The notes below the pieces were generated by a model that saw only the letters and a list, made by a program, of their open reading frames with translations, was not told the DNA's origin and made no database searches. Shown here in pieces: positions 1 through 44,837 of a DNA stretch of 64,000 bases; position 1 is the first letter of the stretch, and each line of letters opens with the position of its first letter. Source of the stretch: Amorphochlora amoebiformis (lineage: Eukaryota > Cercozoa > Chlorarachniophyceae); contig BAAHQB010000034.1 of NCBI GenBank assembly GCA_054601695.1, positions 496,001 through 560,000 of the forward strand, written 5' to 3'. Made by a program: the position numbers and the translations under genes.

Positions 1-253
<253 letters not shown>

Positions 254-315
254 CTTCCTCTATCGCATTGCAAAAAAATCATTTGATATTCTTCCGAACA
301 AAATTCGAAAACCAG

Positions 316-28450
<28,135 letters not shown>

Positions 28451-29640
28451 ACACAAAGCAGATGTACATAACGTTATGGATCGAAGAGTATCTTCTACTC
28501 AGTGTCACCTATATACAAGATATGAACGGATATCTTGTGTTGTTACAAAGTCGATGTGTAAAAAAATGTCAAGCGTTTTGAGCTCGGAACCCGGGACTGG
28601 TGCTAGACTTAGATATGACGGTCTACATCCAACTAGTTCAATACGTTCGTGCGAGTAGGACGTAGATTATCATGAGTCCTCAGTATGATCCTAATTACTC
28701 ACAAATCACGCATTCATAAGGCTGCCAAGTCTCAAATATACGTACGACTATCGCATAGCAGCATCATATGTCAGATCGATATCTACTTTGTTACTCACTG
28801 GCACGCCACTATGTATTAATAAATACATATTTGAATGAATAACTTCACATATATATTCAATAGTATATAATATTAATATAGTATTATAGTAAATCAATAT
28901 CTAGAATATGGTCATCGGATCAATATATATCCTAGATATCGTAACATCAAAGTTATGACTAGTATTTGTAGAATGAGTGGGATCTAGGGGATATACGTAT
29001 CGTATGCACCAAAACTACACAGATGTACGCAAGCCACGTCTACGTATGTCATTATACATTGCGTGTGTATCGAGTCTATCTTCTAGATCTCACTCGTACG
29101 TACGTACCAATTTTGAAATACACACAGAATGTACGTGTACGTACGTAAACGTATTTTGTGTACATGCGTACGTACGTGCGTATCTAGGTATGGTTATGAT
29201 ATATTTGTGATGCCGTGATTTATTAATTTAAAACTGAATAGATTTCATAGATATACGCATTAGAAATATGCCAGCACTAGCTATATATATTAAGCTGGAC
29301 TAGTATATATATATATATCTACTAGATCTAGCTAGAGTATATATCACGAAAGTATATAACATGCCCTGTGAATTGAGAAATTTACTATGGTCTATGGATA
29401 CTTACTAGAATTATTTGGATAGGGCAGCTCCTGACTCATTGCATGCATCAATACATGCATGCACTAGATACAGAAGCTATACAAGTTAATATTCGTATAT
29501 ATTTAGATATTTGTCATATCATTACAACTGATGATTGAATAAACGTCCACTCTACACCAAAGCTTAGGATTCTACATTTACAAAATGTGTAATTATAGTT
29601 ATTTATGTAGATGATGTACAGTCTTAATTGATAAAAGATC
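28451..29640. other. Convergent intergenic spacer
   Basis: It lies between the receptor stop (plus strand) and the fimbrin stop (minus strand). No exon was recognised. It holds ACGT-rich stretches near 29095-29180 (CGTACGTACGTACC) and few AT arrays; the 3' UTRs of both genes are presumably here. Confidence 0.6.
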
Positions 29641-29702
29641 TCAATCAAGTTGCTCCAGCCAGAGCAAGGATAGATCCGATGAAGAAACGGATCTTGTGAG
29701 CC
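29641..29702 (-). CDS. Fimbrin terminal exon
   Basis: Acceptor CTCAG. In phase it encodes [19 protein letters not shown] then TGA. Two other frames are also open ([18 protein letters not shown] and a longer one), but only this one fits the donor phase of the previous exon at GTGTAT. Confidence 0.6.
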
Positions 29703-29878
29703 CTGAGTGTCAATATTCAAACATTTCGTGTATGTGGTGACTTAGTATAATCAAATATATGTAACTAGATATATATATATATATATGTATGTATATATTG
29801 TATTATATCTAGCATGTCTATTTATATTTTTAAATATAATCATTAGATATACATGTGTATCTTATATATATTATATAT

Positions 29879-29922
<44 letters not shown>

Positions 29923-30275
29923 ATATATATATATGTATATACAATATATATATATATATATATATATTATATCTTTATTATGTATACATATATACATGTA
30001 TATATATATATATATATGTATATTGGATTTATGCATAATTAGTAGATTCACACAATATATATCCATGTGCATATTCATATGTAAATATGTACGACATGCG
30101 TCAAACATAGCACATACACCGATTTTAACCCCATAAATGATAACTACACACCTTCCCATCGCAATATCCGACGCAGTCACAAACCTGAAGATACATATTC
30201 AATTGTGTAATAAAAATATGCATACATCTACGGTTCACATAATATTGCATGGAAGACAATGTTATACTGTTTTGG

Positions 30276-30306
<31 letters not shown>

Positions 30307-30565
30307 GTACATATATATATATCTCTATATATGTAGGTATAGGTATATATCTATATCTGCATTACATGTACATAATTCAGATGTGATATAATTTTTGTTA
30401 ACAAATTTATATATATATATATAAAAACATACAACAATGTCTAGGTATATTTAGTCCTAGATACTTCGTATCTGATGAAAACTATTTTATTCGATAAGGG
30501 CCTACATAAATAAATGTATTATTAAATGTATTATATATAACTAAATATATATATGTATATATATA

Positions 30566-30619
<54 letters not shown>

Positions 30620-30664
30620 AAAAACATTATATTTGGGTTAGGGTTAGATTTTCAGTGATCGGTT

Positions 30665-30710
<46 letters not shown>

Positions 30711-30797
30711 TATAAGTTATTTATATGCAGTTGTGAAAATGTGAAAAATTTGTCGTACACTGAACCCCCAAGTTTAAACGCGATGCTCATCACATAC

Positions 30798-30854
<57 letters not shown>

Positions 30855-30856
30855 TT

Positions 30857-30910
<54 letters not shown>

Positions 30911-31770
30911 ATCAATATTCTTACATAGCTATTTGTATAAAATCAAATACATTTAAATATATAGATATATATATATATATATAGATATTGACATATTATA
31001 TAGAAATGTATTTCGGTAATTATGTATATACATATATAAATATAATATATATATACACATACGACCTTTGCATTTTCGATTTTGATTTTCATATCCCCGT
31101 TAGGTTTACGAATATTCTCCCATCGCACTATATATACATATATGTGTATATATATGTTTAAAATAATATATAGACATGTTTAAATATAAAATGTATATAT
31201 ATATATATATATAGATAGATATGCATGCAGATAAATTATTAATATGTTTATACATATATATATATATATATTATATCTATATATATATATATAAATATAA
31301 ATATAAATATATATGTAATCCATATATAAGCACATACATTCATAATAGGGTACAATACACACACAGGATGAAACTACGATAGAAGTATTATTAACTGTCG
31401 ACTTAGGTGTAGTGGTATGGCTAGGGTTAGGGTTAGGGTTAGGATTTCAACTATAGATCGGTTATGATGAGGGTTAGGGTTAGCTTTATTACTAGAATTA
31501 GTTATGTTAGGGTTAGGGTTAGGGTTAGGGTTAGTCGGGTGTACGTTAAAGGTGGGGTTGGGGTTAGAAGTGAGGTTGGTTAGGGTTAGGGTTGGGGTTA
31601 GGGTTGGGGTTAGGGTTAGGGTTAGGGTTGGGGTTAGGGTTAGGGTTGGGGTTAGGGTTAGGGTTAGGGTTGGGGTTAGAGTTAATTTGTACCTATTCGT
31701 GGGTCGATAGACCATAGCAGTGCCATCAGATAGACTATATAAACATATATATGTGTATGTATGCATGTAC

Positions 31771-31819
<49 letters not shown>

Positions 31820-31916
31820 CTGCTGTGTATTTATATGTGTATTCATATGTATTACATATATTTCTTGTGTTAAAATATTGTGATATATTTAAAATGAAAT
31901 TAGATAAATTTATGTC

Positions 31917-31954
<38 letters not shown>

Positions 31955-31984
31955 TAGGGAGAGAGGGAAAGAGAGAGAGGGAGA

Positions 31985-32015
<31 letters not shown>

Positions 32016-33263
32016 GAAAGAGAGAGAGAGAGAGGGGGGAAAGAGAGAGAGAGAGGGAGGAAAGAGAGAGAGAGAGGGAGGAAAGAGAGAGGGAGAGGGA
32101 GGAAAGAGAGAGAGAGAGGGAGGAAGAAGAGGGTCAAAGAGAGAGGGGGTGGGGAGAACCTGAGTGAAGAGGGATAGAGGGATAGATACATATGGAGAAA
32201 AAATCAGGATGATGACAGACAATGAGTTTGAAGAGAAAGAGAGAGGGAGAAAGAGCCATGGAGATCAGAAAGAGAGAGAGAGAGAGAAGTGTAGAAGATT
32301 GAAAGAGAGAGAGGAAGAAAGAGAGAGAGAGAGGGAGAGAAAGAGGGAGAGAGAGAGAGGGAGAGAAAGAGGGAGAGAGAGGGAGAGAAAGAGGGAGAGA
32401 GAGAGAGGGAGAGAAAGAGGGAGAGAAAGAGGGAGAGAGAGAGAGGGAGAGAAAGAGGGAGAGAGAGAGAGGAAGAGAAAGAGGGAGAGAGAGAGAGGGA
32501 GAGTAAGAGGAAGAGAGAGAGAGGGAGAGAAAGAGGGAGAGAGAGAGAGGGAGAGAAAGAGGGAGAGAGAGAGAGGGAGAGAAAGAGGGAGAGAGAGAGA
32601 GGGAGAGAAAGAGGGGGAGAGAGAGAGGGAGAGAAAGAGGGAGAGAGAGAGAGGGAGAGAAAGAGGGAGAGAGAGAGAGGGAGAGAAAGAGCGAGAGAGA
32701 GAGAGGGAGAGAAAGAGGGAGAGAGAGAGAGGGAGAGTAAGAGGGAGAGAGAGAGAGGGAGAGAAAGAGGGAGACAGAGAGAGGGAGAGAAAGAGGGAGA
32801 GAGAGAGAGAGAGAGTAAGAGGGAGAGAGAGAGAGGGAGAGAAAGAGGGAGAGAGAGAGAGGGAGAGAAAGAGGGAGAGAAAGAGGGAGAGAGAGAGAGG
32901 GAGAGTAAGAGGGAGAGAGAGGAGGAGAGGAGAGGGAAGAACGAATGAAAGAGTGGGATTCCTTGTCCCCTGAAAGAAATGTTCCAACCTGAGTCGCTGA
33001 GATGGTTGTCAGCGAACGATTTAATGCTTAATTTGGCCTCTAAGTCCAGCGTCTCCACTGCGTACTCTGGAAGCTAATAATTTTTTTTTTTTTAAGTTGT
33101 AATTCCTTAAACAAGAACGATTGCATGTGTATTATAAGATTTATATTGTGTTCAATGGGATATTATATAGATATAGGCTTGTTGATATAAATACATACCT
33201 TTCTTATATACTAATATATATAATATATATATGTATATATATTATACATGAGTATATTCACAT

Positions 33264-33321
<58 letters not shown>

Positions 33322-33775
33322 GGGTTAGGGTTAAGGACCAGTCTACAGACGTTATATATATACATATACATACATCTATACATATATGTTATATATATAT
33401 ATATATATATATGTTATATACATATGTATACATATATGTGTATATATATATGTGTATATATACTTGTTTAACCCTAACCATACCCCTTACCTCTAACCCT
33501 AACGCTAACCCTAACCCTAACCCCAGCCCCCTAGCTTTAATCCTAACCCTAGCTCTAAGCATACCCCTAGCACTCCATTCTCTGTCCCGACACTAAACAA
33601 TGCTTGCAAGTGGACTGTTACCCAAGCTCTGACCCGGACCCCAGCCTAACTCTAACATCGCATGTACTCTAACCCTAACCGTAGCCCTAACCATAGCCTC
33701 AACCAAGCCCTACCCCTAGTGAGATTCTAATCACAGCTATTAAACAACCACTTAAGTATAATCTTAACCCTATTG

Positions 33776-33819
<44 letters not shown>

Positions 33820-34258
33820 GTATATATATATATATATAATATATGTGTATACGTATATGTATAACCTAAGCATATCCTAACCCTAAACGAATCCTAACCT
33901 TAACCCAAACCCTAACCTTATCCCTAACCCTACCCTAAGCCAACCCTGATCCTAGCCGATTCAGAACAGGGACACCAACAAAACTCTGAGCTAACTTTAA
34001 CCTCAAGCTAATAATCCTAACCCTAACCCTAAGCTAATTTTTAGCCCTAATAGGAAGTCTAACGTAATTGTTTTGTTTTCATGTTAGTTACCCCAAAATC
34101 TCTTTGGGCCTCTTCGATAATCGAATTTGACCACGTTATAAGAGTTGTCTGATATGGATATGTATAGATATGTAGACGTGTGTATATATATATATGTATA
34201 TATGTATATGTATGTATATATATATGTACACATACATATATATATATATATATGTATG

Positions 34259-34302
<44 letters not shown>

Positions 34303-34682
34303 TATTGGAGAGGTAAGGGTTATGTTTATTATTAGAGTTAGGATTAGGGTTAAGCTAGAGTTAGGACTAGCATTAAGCTTACGGTTAGGGTTTGGGTTAG
34401 GTTTGGGGTATGTTAAGGTTAGGTAAGGTTTAGGCTTAGGTTATGTTGGGGTTAGGTTAGGGTTAGGAGATGCGAAGAGTTATCGAAATATCGCGCGCAA
34501 ATGTTATATTTCGCGCAAATGTTCTCTATTAGGGACTTGGTAACGCGTTATCCAAACGGACTTTGCGCGACTCGTGGACTACGCTATTTGGGCTTTATTT
34601 ATCACACATGTTTAACAATACATATATATATATATACTTATATATATCTATATATATATATATATATGTATTCATGTATATG

Positions 34683-34734
<52 letters not shown>

Positions 34735-34895
34735 TATATATATATAGTTAAGGGTAACCTTATTGAATGTTTCTAAGGACAAACGTTTGGCCACCTTCTC
34801 CTCCTAATCATGCATGTAATACATTTATATTTATATATATTATATATTTATGTGTACATATGTACATATATATATATATGTGTGTATATATGTAC

Positions 34896-34970
<75 letters not shown>

Positions 34971-35575
34971 GTATGCTCACAAACATACGTTGCATGTTTC
35001 TGACGACATGTTTAAAAGGCTCTTAGTCTCATCATCCATATAGTACATCTATATTCCTATCATCCATATAAACTATTTACATCTATATTTCTAATCATCC
35101 AAATAATACATTTATGTTTATATATTCGAAGCAGAAATTACATATACACATACATATAATATATGTATATATATATATATATAATACATATACTAATGTA
35201 TACTAGCAAAGATAGATGAATAAACATACATATACCAAACACAACCTTTATTTTGTTTATCTGCATGTAAACCTCTGATAGACACAGAAACAGATGACTC
35301 TCCATCAGCCGCCACAACAACTTCAGGACAGTTCCCCGCCTTTTTTTTTTTTTTTTTTAAATTCTCGTTTGGATTATTCTCAGGAATTGATTTCAAAACC
35401 ATTAGGAGTATGAATATGTCGTTTGGGTTCGGATATGTGTTTGATTATGTATAATGCGGTGTTATAGTAACGTATGTGTAAGGATGGAATATGTTTGAAA
35501 TGTACATGTTAATATATACGCATATAGTTATCATACATATGGTGTGTATATATGTAAATATATATAAAATGTATT

Positions 35576-35642
<67 letters not shown>

Positions 35643-35677
35643 ATATACCCATATCACACGAACACACACACACACAC

Positions 35678-35737
<60 letters not shown>

Positions 35738-36050
35738 CAAATGCGCATGTATACATACACACATACATACATATACACTTACACACACATATATATATAT
35801 ATGTATATATATATATATCTATGTGTGTATGTATTTGTATATATATTTATATATATGTATGTATATATGTATGTGTATATAAACATTTATATATGTATAT
35901 TTATATAGCGCTTGATGCATATTGTAACGATCTGTCTACTTTCCATCCGCAACATCCTCAGCCTTTAAATCAGAAACCGATATACCAAACGGTGCCTCCT
36001 AATGTTCAATATGTATACAATGTCTTTGTATATGTATGCGTACCTGTATA

Positions 36051-36086
<36 letters not shown>

Positions 36087-36097
36087 CATATATATAC

Positions 36098-36152
<55 letters not shown>

Positions 36153-36668
36153 ATACATACATTTTTTATGTATAATACATGCATGTCCCTGTATATATAC
36201 ATAAATATATGCATTCATGTATACATATATGATAAAAGGGCTGGAAATAAGAGAAACCAAGAGCGGGAAGACAAGTATGAGAGAATAAATTTCGAGAAGA
36301 AAATGTTAGGAAAATTCGAAAAAAACGAGTCCATGTTCAGAAACCGAGAGAAACCGAACCGAAAAAAAAAAAGAGAGAGATTAAGACGGAAGGAAAAGGA
36401 GATATAGAAAGTGTAGATACCGCACAGATGCTTAGGAAGTAAAGACAGTTTGATCTCTTCGCTATCGGTGCCGTAGCCGACTTAATAATGTAATATACAT
36501 GTATATATAATGATAAATATTTTGTGCGCGAATGTATGTATACATTTATGCGTATATATATATATGTATTCATATATATATATATATATTTATATATGTA
36601 TGTATATATGTGTGTACATAAATATATATTTATATCCACACCTACTTAATTGACGACTTTACAAGACA

Positions 36669-36715
<47 letters not shown>

Positions 36716-37091
36716 TAATATCTACATAAATGTATACAAATAAGACATAATGTATACAAATGTTTGAAATCATCTATTATACATACATACCATATGTATC
36801 TTAGATCTCTGTAGCAAATAATCCTCCGTATATGTAAACATATGGTCAATGCGCGGAATCTACACCTATTAACTTCGAGGAGTCGACTACGGTTAAATAG
36901 CGCGCGACGAAGACAATAATGGTCGGAACCCAAGCAACCCTGAAACCGATAGAATATACGGGTTCCAGAGGACAAAAAGAAGGTTTCGACTACCTCACAT
37001 GAATAATTCATAATAATTCGGCATGATCCGGAGGGAGTTTAAGTGAACAATGCGGACAATCAGCAATGTTCTCAGGGATTGCTGCGGTAAC

Positions 37092-37129
<38 letters not shown>

Positions 37130-37231
37130 TATATGATAAATAGATATGTATATGTAAATATATATATATATATATATATATGTATACATAAATATCTATA
37201 TATGTATATATATATACACTATACATATGTA

Positions 37232-37288
<57 letters not shown>

Positions 37289-37341
37289 ACCTATACTTTC
37301 ATATGCATTTTGAATGTATAGCAAAGAGCCATTCATACATT

Positions 37342-37381
<40 letters not shown>

Positions 37382-37567
37382 CATATATATCCTTGTATAC
37401 ATATATACCATGTGACTTTTGGATTTGTCCAGCAAAGAGACGATCAATGTATACATATATATTTTATTCATATGTGTATATATACACATATAAATATATA
37501 TAAATGTGTTTGTATATATATGTATATGTAAATATATATATATATATATTTATACATATATTTATTA

Positions 37568-37640
<73 letters not shown>

Positions 37641-37727
37641 CCATATGCAACTTGGATTTGTCTAGCAAAGACTCCTTGGCTTTCATACCGTCAACTAACT
37701 TCATCAACTCTATACCATCCGTACCTG

Positions 37728-37759
<32 letters not shown>

Positions 37760-37907
37760 TGTATATATATACATATATATATATATATATAAATGAAATA
37801 CACACCTCATAGTTATTCGCGATTTCCCCTTCCTAAACCTTACCATATCCATAATTTTAACCCTTACTCTCAGACTTAATCTGTTTTGATATAAATATAC
37901 ATAAGCA

Positions 37908-37960
<53 letters not shown>

Positions 37961-38654
37961 CGAATGTACATATATACATATATATTATATAGTATATATA
38001 TAGCAAATACACCCTCAGTACCAACCATATACTCTTACCTTAACCCTAGCCTTAACCCTATCCCTGCGTCTTGACAGGGAAGACATGGGATGTCTCGACA
38101 GTCAAGGCGTGGGATGTCTTGACAGCCAAGACGTGAGATGCGTTGACCCTAACCCTAACCCAAACCCTAACCCTAACCCAAACACCAATCATACTCAAAT
38201 CCAACCCTAACCCCAGCCTAACCCTAATCTTAACCAAAAGTGAACCTTTTTGAACGATTTTCTTGATTGAAAACCCCGAGTATATACTCTGCGCCCAGTC
38301 CTAAGGTTACACTCAGGGTTACACTTAGGTATCAGATTATTCAGCATGTCTTCGTCTTAGGAACATTGACTCCTTCCCATTGTGGGGCTATAGTGTTGTT
38401 TGAGATTATAGGTAACGGTTAGGGTTAGGGTTGAGGCTGAGGTTAGGGAGAGGGGGGGTATGTCAGAGAAGGAAAATAAGTGAAAAGGAGAGAATTTGTT
38501 AAGGGAGAGGGAGACAGAAAGAGAGCGTAGAGTAAGTTTTAGAGGGTGGTCGGACAATGAGAGAGCGAGGGGGGAATTCATATATCTATAAACATATACA
38601 TATACATATATACATATAAATGTGTCATATCAATTGAATATTTTATATATATAC

Positions 38655-38701
<47 letters not shown>

Positions 38702-38879
38702 ATATATATATATATATATATGTATATTTCTATGCACAATTTTACGTATATGCTTGTACAATGGTGCTTTATGTATATACATGTATAATGGTGTCTGTAC
38801 GGTAAGGATTAGGAAATGAACCCCTTGTGAGCATCATGTGATAAATGTGTCATATCAATTGAATATTTCATATATATGT

Positions 38880-38916
<37 letters not shown>

Positions 38917-39394
38917 TCTACATATATGTATATATATTTATATATGTATATAATATACATATATATGATAAACACATATTCATATGTATATATATATATC
39001 TATATCTGTATGTATATATGTATATATATGTATATATTGTAGATAATACCTGCATCATTCGTTGTTCTTGCTCTAAGTCCTATTCATATATAACAAGCAT
39101 ATAAATGTAACATATATATATATATTTCTTTGTTATATCAATTAATACATATTACACAAAACCACAGGAGAAGCTTCTGAAATTTGATTTTTCAGTTTCG
39201 GTTGAGAATCGACATATATACTATTTAAACGGGCCATAATCGCTCTTACATACTCATACTTGTATACGTGTACATACATATATTCAATGTATAATATAAT
39301 GTGTATGTATGTATATACTATGAACACTTATATGTATATATAATATTGTATATAATATATATATATATGTGTATATGTATAATGTATATATATG

Positions 39395-39446
<52 letters not shown>

Positions 39447-40205
39447 TATATATATATATACATTAGTAATGGCCCTAGCATTACGTTGCAATATCTCGGG
39501 CCTGAATCACTCTTACGTACATATATCCGTATAATATACAATAAGCATATCTTTTTTGTATATATGTATATATTCACATATATACATATATTTTTTACAC
39601 GTAATATATATATATATATATACATGTATACTATGATATAGCTATAATCCTCACTTATATATCAGTTAACACTCGAATACTCGCACATACAAAAAGTAAA
39701 CATGTACACGTTCATTACATAAGCGTGTATAGATACCAACCATCAAACTCATAACCCTCCCTAACTTACGATTACCTTGATCACGTTATCACGGTCATAG
39801 CTCAATCTTTCAAATATACATCAGCGTATACATGTGTCAAACACGTGTGATATATACTTAGAGTCACAACGGTCATAGCTCACTCTTTCATACATATATC
39901 AGCGTATACATGTGTCATACACTTATGATATATACCTAGAGTCATAAACCTTAAAAACAGGTTCCAAGGTTTATTACTCTACTCTAAAATCACCTATATA
40001 TGCATTTATCTGGACATATATGTACATCACATATGCGTATATATTTTGTAGCCGTATCTCTAACATATATACTGTAGTCATATCCCTAACCCTAACGTAC
40101 GATTTTGGTGAGTTCGGCGCTAAATCGCTTCTGAGAAAGTTATAGTTATGAACAGAAATGTCACATGATTGTTAATATATGTATAAATATAGTATATGTA
40201 GATAT

Positions 40206-40253
<48 letters not shown>

Positions 40254-40626
40254 TACATGTATGAATCTATATCTAAATATAGAGTGTAAATATACATATA
40301 TATTTATATATATATATTATACATATATATATATTATATATATATATATATTATATATACGTATTTATATATCATAAAGCTTCAAATTTGGAGCTTCAAA
40401 TTTGGACCAACCCTCACAATGTTCGCCACGCGTGATATAACCACATACATACATACATATACATACATACATACATATACACATTATCTATATATACACA
40501 TAACAAACATAATTCGACCTAAAGTTAACTTAAAAGTGACCCAAAGTTAGCTTAAAAGTACACCAAGTTCGATAATGTTAAGTATGATCTAACCAAAGTA
40601 ACGAACCCTAAGCTAAAGCTACGTAG

Positions 40627-40663
<37 letters not shown>

Positions 40664-41347
40664 TTTATATTCACGTGTATATACTCGTATATACAAACCG
40701 GACATCCTGGATGATAAGATATTTCTCATGCTCTTATATACATATATATATATATATATATATTTAATGGTGACCCAACAGCCTAAATTACCACATAAGG
40801 CAGCTCTAACGATGACTCTAAACTTACAGATAAAATATGTATTCACCTAATCATAACGGAAAAGTAACAGAAAGGTAGCCCTAATCTTAAAATAAACCGT
40901 GAAAGGAAAAGAAAGCATAGATCTAATCGTAGTCTTAATCTAACGATAAAAGTGAAAACTAATGGTAATCATAATCCTGAAAGTAAGAAAAAGCCCGATG
41001 TAACCGCAATTCTAACACCAAAAAGTAAGACAAAATTACCTAAAATCGTACATTTTTCTCCAAAAAAAAAAAAATGTTCCAATCTCCATATTCTCCTAAT
41101 GGCAACCAGCTCTAATCATACTCTAAAGAGCAGCATATTCTAGATTTAATTGTAACATTAACCCTAAAAGTAAGATAAAGCTAGCTCTAATAACAACTCT
41201 AAGCGTAACGCTTACCGGTGTCGCTTTGGTTGTGTAGACCAGGAGAGCATTCAGAAAGGCCTACATATGATATATACATATATATATATATATATATACA
41301 TATATGTATGTATGTATACATACATACTATTATATGTATATACACAC

Positions 41348-41379
<32 letters not shown>

Positions 41380-41423
41380 GTATTGAATTAGGTCTTTGAT
41401 ATTGACATGTTCGCGTATATACG

Positions 41424-41459
<36 letters not shown>

Positions 41460-41939
41460 TAAATAAATAATGTTCACACGTTCATCATAATAAATATATA
41501 CATATATATCCAGAACATAACCCAATTTAAGACTAACCCTAACCATAACCCTAGCCCTAACCCTAACCTAAACCCTAACCCTAACCCTAGCCCTAACCCT
41601 AACCTAAACCCTAACTATAACCAAAACCCTAACTTCAACCCTGACCGTACCTCTTCCTTAATCTCCCATTCCTGCATAAAATTCCTCTTATATCCAATTC
41701 TAGTCTCAACCCTAACTCCAGATACAACTTTACTAACCCCCTTAACCTTGGTCGAAGTCTTACTCTAATCGAACTCTCAGTTTCTTTCGGAATTTACTTA
41801 TAAACTCCAGCAACATTCGCTTTGTTCTCACTTTTCATGTTTACCAACAACAGCGATAACCATAACCTGCAACCTGGCTAGAGCTCTAAAGCAACCATCT
41901 TGCCATACCATATATATTATATATATATACATATATATG

Positions 41940-41984
<45 letters not shown>

Positions 41985-42030
41985 AGCATATATATATGTG
42001 TGTATATATTCGATATGTATATAGATATAG

Positions 42031-42062
<32 letters not shown>

Positions 42063-42319
42063 ATCTTAAGTATAGTCCTCACTTTCCAAAAGGCTGTTGC
42101 CGACTTTTCACCCTTTGATTAAATGGAAATGTATCAAAATATGTATATGTAGATGTACATCTATACATACACATATACATACATACATATTATATGATAC
42201 ATATATATATATATATATATCAAATATGTGTATGGGTATATATGTATGCAAAATCTATATATATATATATATATGTATGTATATAATATATACATATATC
42301 TAGGTATATGTATGTATGC

Positions 42320-42379
<60 letters not shown>

Positions 42380-42481
42380 ATATACATATATCTCACAATG
42401 CACTATGATGTATACATATATAAATATATTAGAAAATATATTAGACATACATAAGTACATATAAATATATCTCCATATATA

Positions 42482-42525
<44 letters not shown>

Positions 42526-43776
42526 ACATTTTATCAACGTCTTTCACAAGCATGCAAAAGACGCAAACACACAATTACCATACACAAGCACCCAAATGAC
42601 ACAGACTGTTCACGGGTACCGTATGATACAAGCTCGCAAAACACACGTACCATATAATACAAGCGCGAAAATGTCTCGAACACACACATATCATGTACAT
42701 ATAGTCATATTTTCATTTCTATACGGAAAAATATTCCATACATGTAACTGTACAGTATCTTTATATTTACATATATATATATATATATGTACTATATATT
42801 TATATATATATTAACATATGCATATATATAAATATGCATGTTTGTTTACGACAAGCAGGCAAATCCCGTACAACAAAAAGCACGCAAAAAACAAAGAAAC
42901 ACATATACCGTATGACACAAACCCGCAGGCGGTAAAAACGGAGTAATCATCTCTTTCTTCTCACAGACTATTCAAAGGTTAAAATTAAGCTTGTTATGAG
43001 ATTATGGCTTGAATTAGGCAATTTCACAGAGTACTAGAAGGTTTATACTAACACTAGGTACGGGTTACGAGACTCCACGTACTACTAGACAGCTAAGTCA
43101 AGCTATGGGGTTGCAGATTATTAGAGGGTTAATAAGGTTTGGGATTAAAATTAGGGTTGAGCTGACGCTTTTTAGGCAATATTCGAGGGTGGGATTTAGA
43201 GATTATTAGAGGGCATGGATGTTGGATCCAGAGACTATGGGATATTTGATGATCACATGAGGTCAAGATGGCTTACATTCTAAAAGATCCTTGAGAACTT
43301 TCTGAGTGTCAACATTTTCGCTGGATATGTGTGAATGTTAGAATTAGGGTTAGGATTAGGGTTAGGGTTAGGGTTAGGGTTAGGTTTAGGGTTAGTGATT
43401 GATAATACAGGTCTGATAACGAGTAAGCTGTTTGACTCATGAATTCATGCACTTCGTATGTATTTGTATCAACGTAAGGCATATGTGTATGTATACAGTG
43501 TACCCTTTCGACTCTTTGACAACTTTTTGTATGGGCCTAATCGGGTTACGTCAATATTAAACAATGTGGATGAATATAATAGTATTATATGTATATATAT
43601 ATATATATATACGCATAAATCTATGTATATATGTGTGTGTATGTGTTCATGTATAAACATATATGCATGTGCATAGATATGCATACACATACATGCATAT
43701 GTGTGTGTGTGTGCATATATATACATATATATATACATATATATGTATATATATACATACATACATATAAATATAA

Positions 43777-43813
<37 letters not shown>

Positions 43814-43844
43814 TATGTATACAATATATATATATATATATACT

Positions 43845-43883
<39 letters not shown>

Positions 43884-44772
43884 AGAATGAAAGAAAATAT
43901 AGTAGTTATCTAAGCCTAAAAATTAGGGTTAAAATATAGTCTATGCATCAGATTAGGGTTAGCATTTACATTGACAACTAATTAGGGTTAAGATTGGTTG
44001 TTAAATTAGGATTCTAACCATATTTGGTCAGGGTTAGGGTTAGGGTTAAGGTTGATGCTAAGTAGGAATCTTTTTGATACTCCCTTAGCTTTGACCTTTA
44101 CATAATTTATACTTATTCGTTAGGGTTAATCGATAGGAAAGGACTACGAATAAGGTTTAGACTACGATTGGCGTGCGAACGTATAGGGTTTGGGGTTAGG
44201 GTTAGGGTTAGGGTTGCAGCCAGGGTTAGGTTAGGGTTGGGGTCAGGATCAGGTTATCATTATTGTTAACATTATAAAGATTAACCCTTTCGTGGCATTT
44301 GGAGTCCGTGGAGAGCGAATAATAAGCTTTTAAAAAACGGGTATGATTGAGATTAGAGCTAGAAACGTAAAAAAAAATGTAACTTCGACCCTAACCGTAA
44401 TTCCAAATTCTAATGTGTTTAATTTCGAAATTTGTTAGCGTAGCGCTAGCCCTAATTTTAAGTTCTTACTCAAAATTTTGCAGATCAAAAACATTTGTAA
44501 ACTTTTAAGCCTAAGATCAGATTTTGATATCATTCTAGACAACCCTAACTTAAAAAGAGTAAACCTAATCGTAACCCTAATTGTTTAGGCAAAGGGTCCG
44601 GGTTGGGTTTAGGTGATTACTTCTGCGACGAGAGCGATTAGCATATTTCTGTTCTTCGGTAAAATCACCTAAATAGATGACAGAATAAACCTATATGTAT
44701 GTGCATAAGTATAAATATATAGATTAGACGTATATATATGTAGGTATATACATACAAATGTATGCTATATAC

Positions 44773-44837
<65 letters not shown>

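Noticed and set aside
29635-29730. Plus-strand reading [20 protein letters not shown] as an exon
   Set aside because: It is opposite the fimbrin terminal exon, which has consistent phase with its neighbours; no matching plus-strand partner exon was found.
31720-33058. Long Arg/Glu (plus) and Ser/Leu/Pro (minus) frames up to 284 codons
   Set aside because: They are translations of the (GA)n tract. Only the short end 32989-33064 on the minus strand is a genuine exon.
36036-36407. Lys/Arg/Glu-rich plus-strand frame near 36240-36400
   Set aside because: Purine-rich low complexity continuing from an AT array; it lies in a fimbrin intron and has no family.
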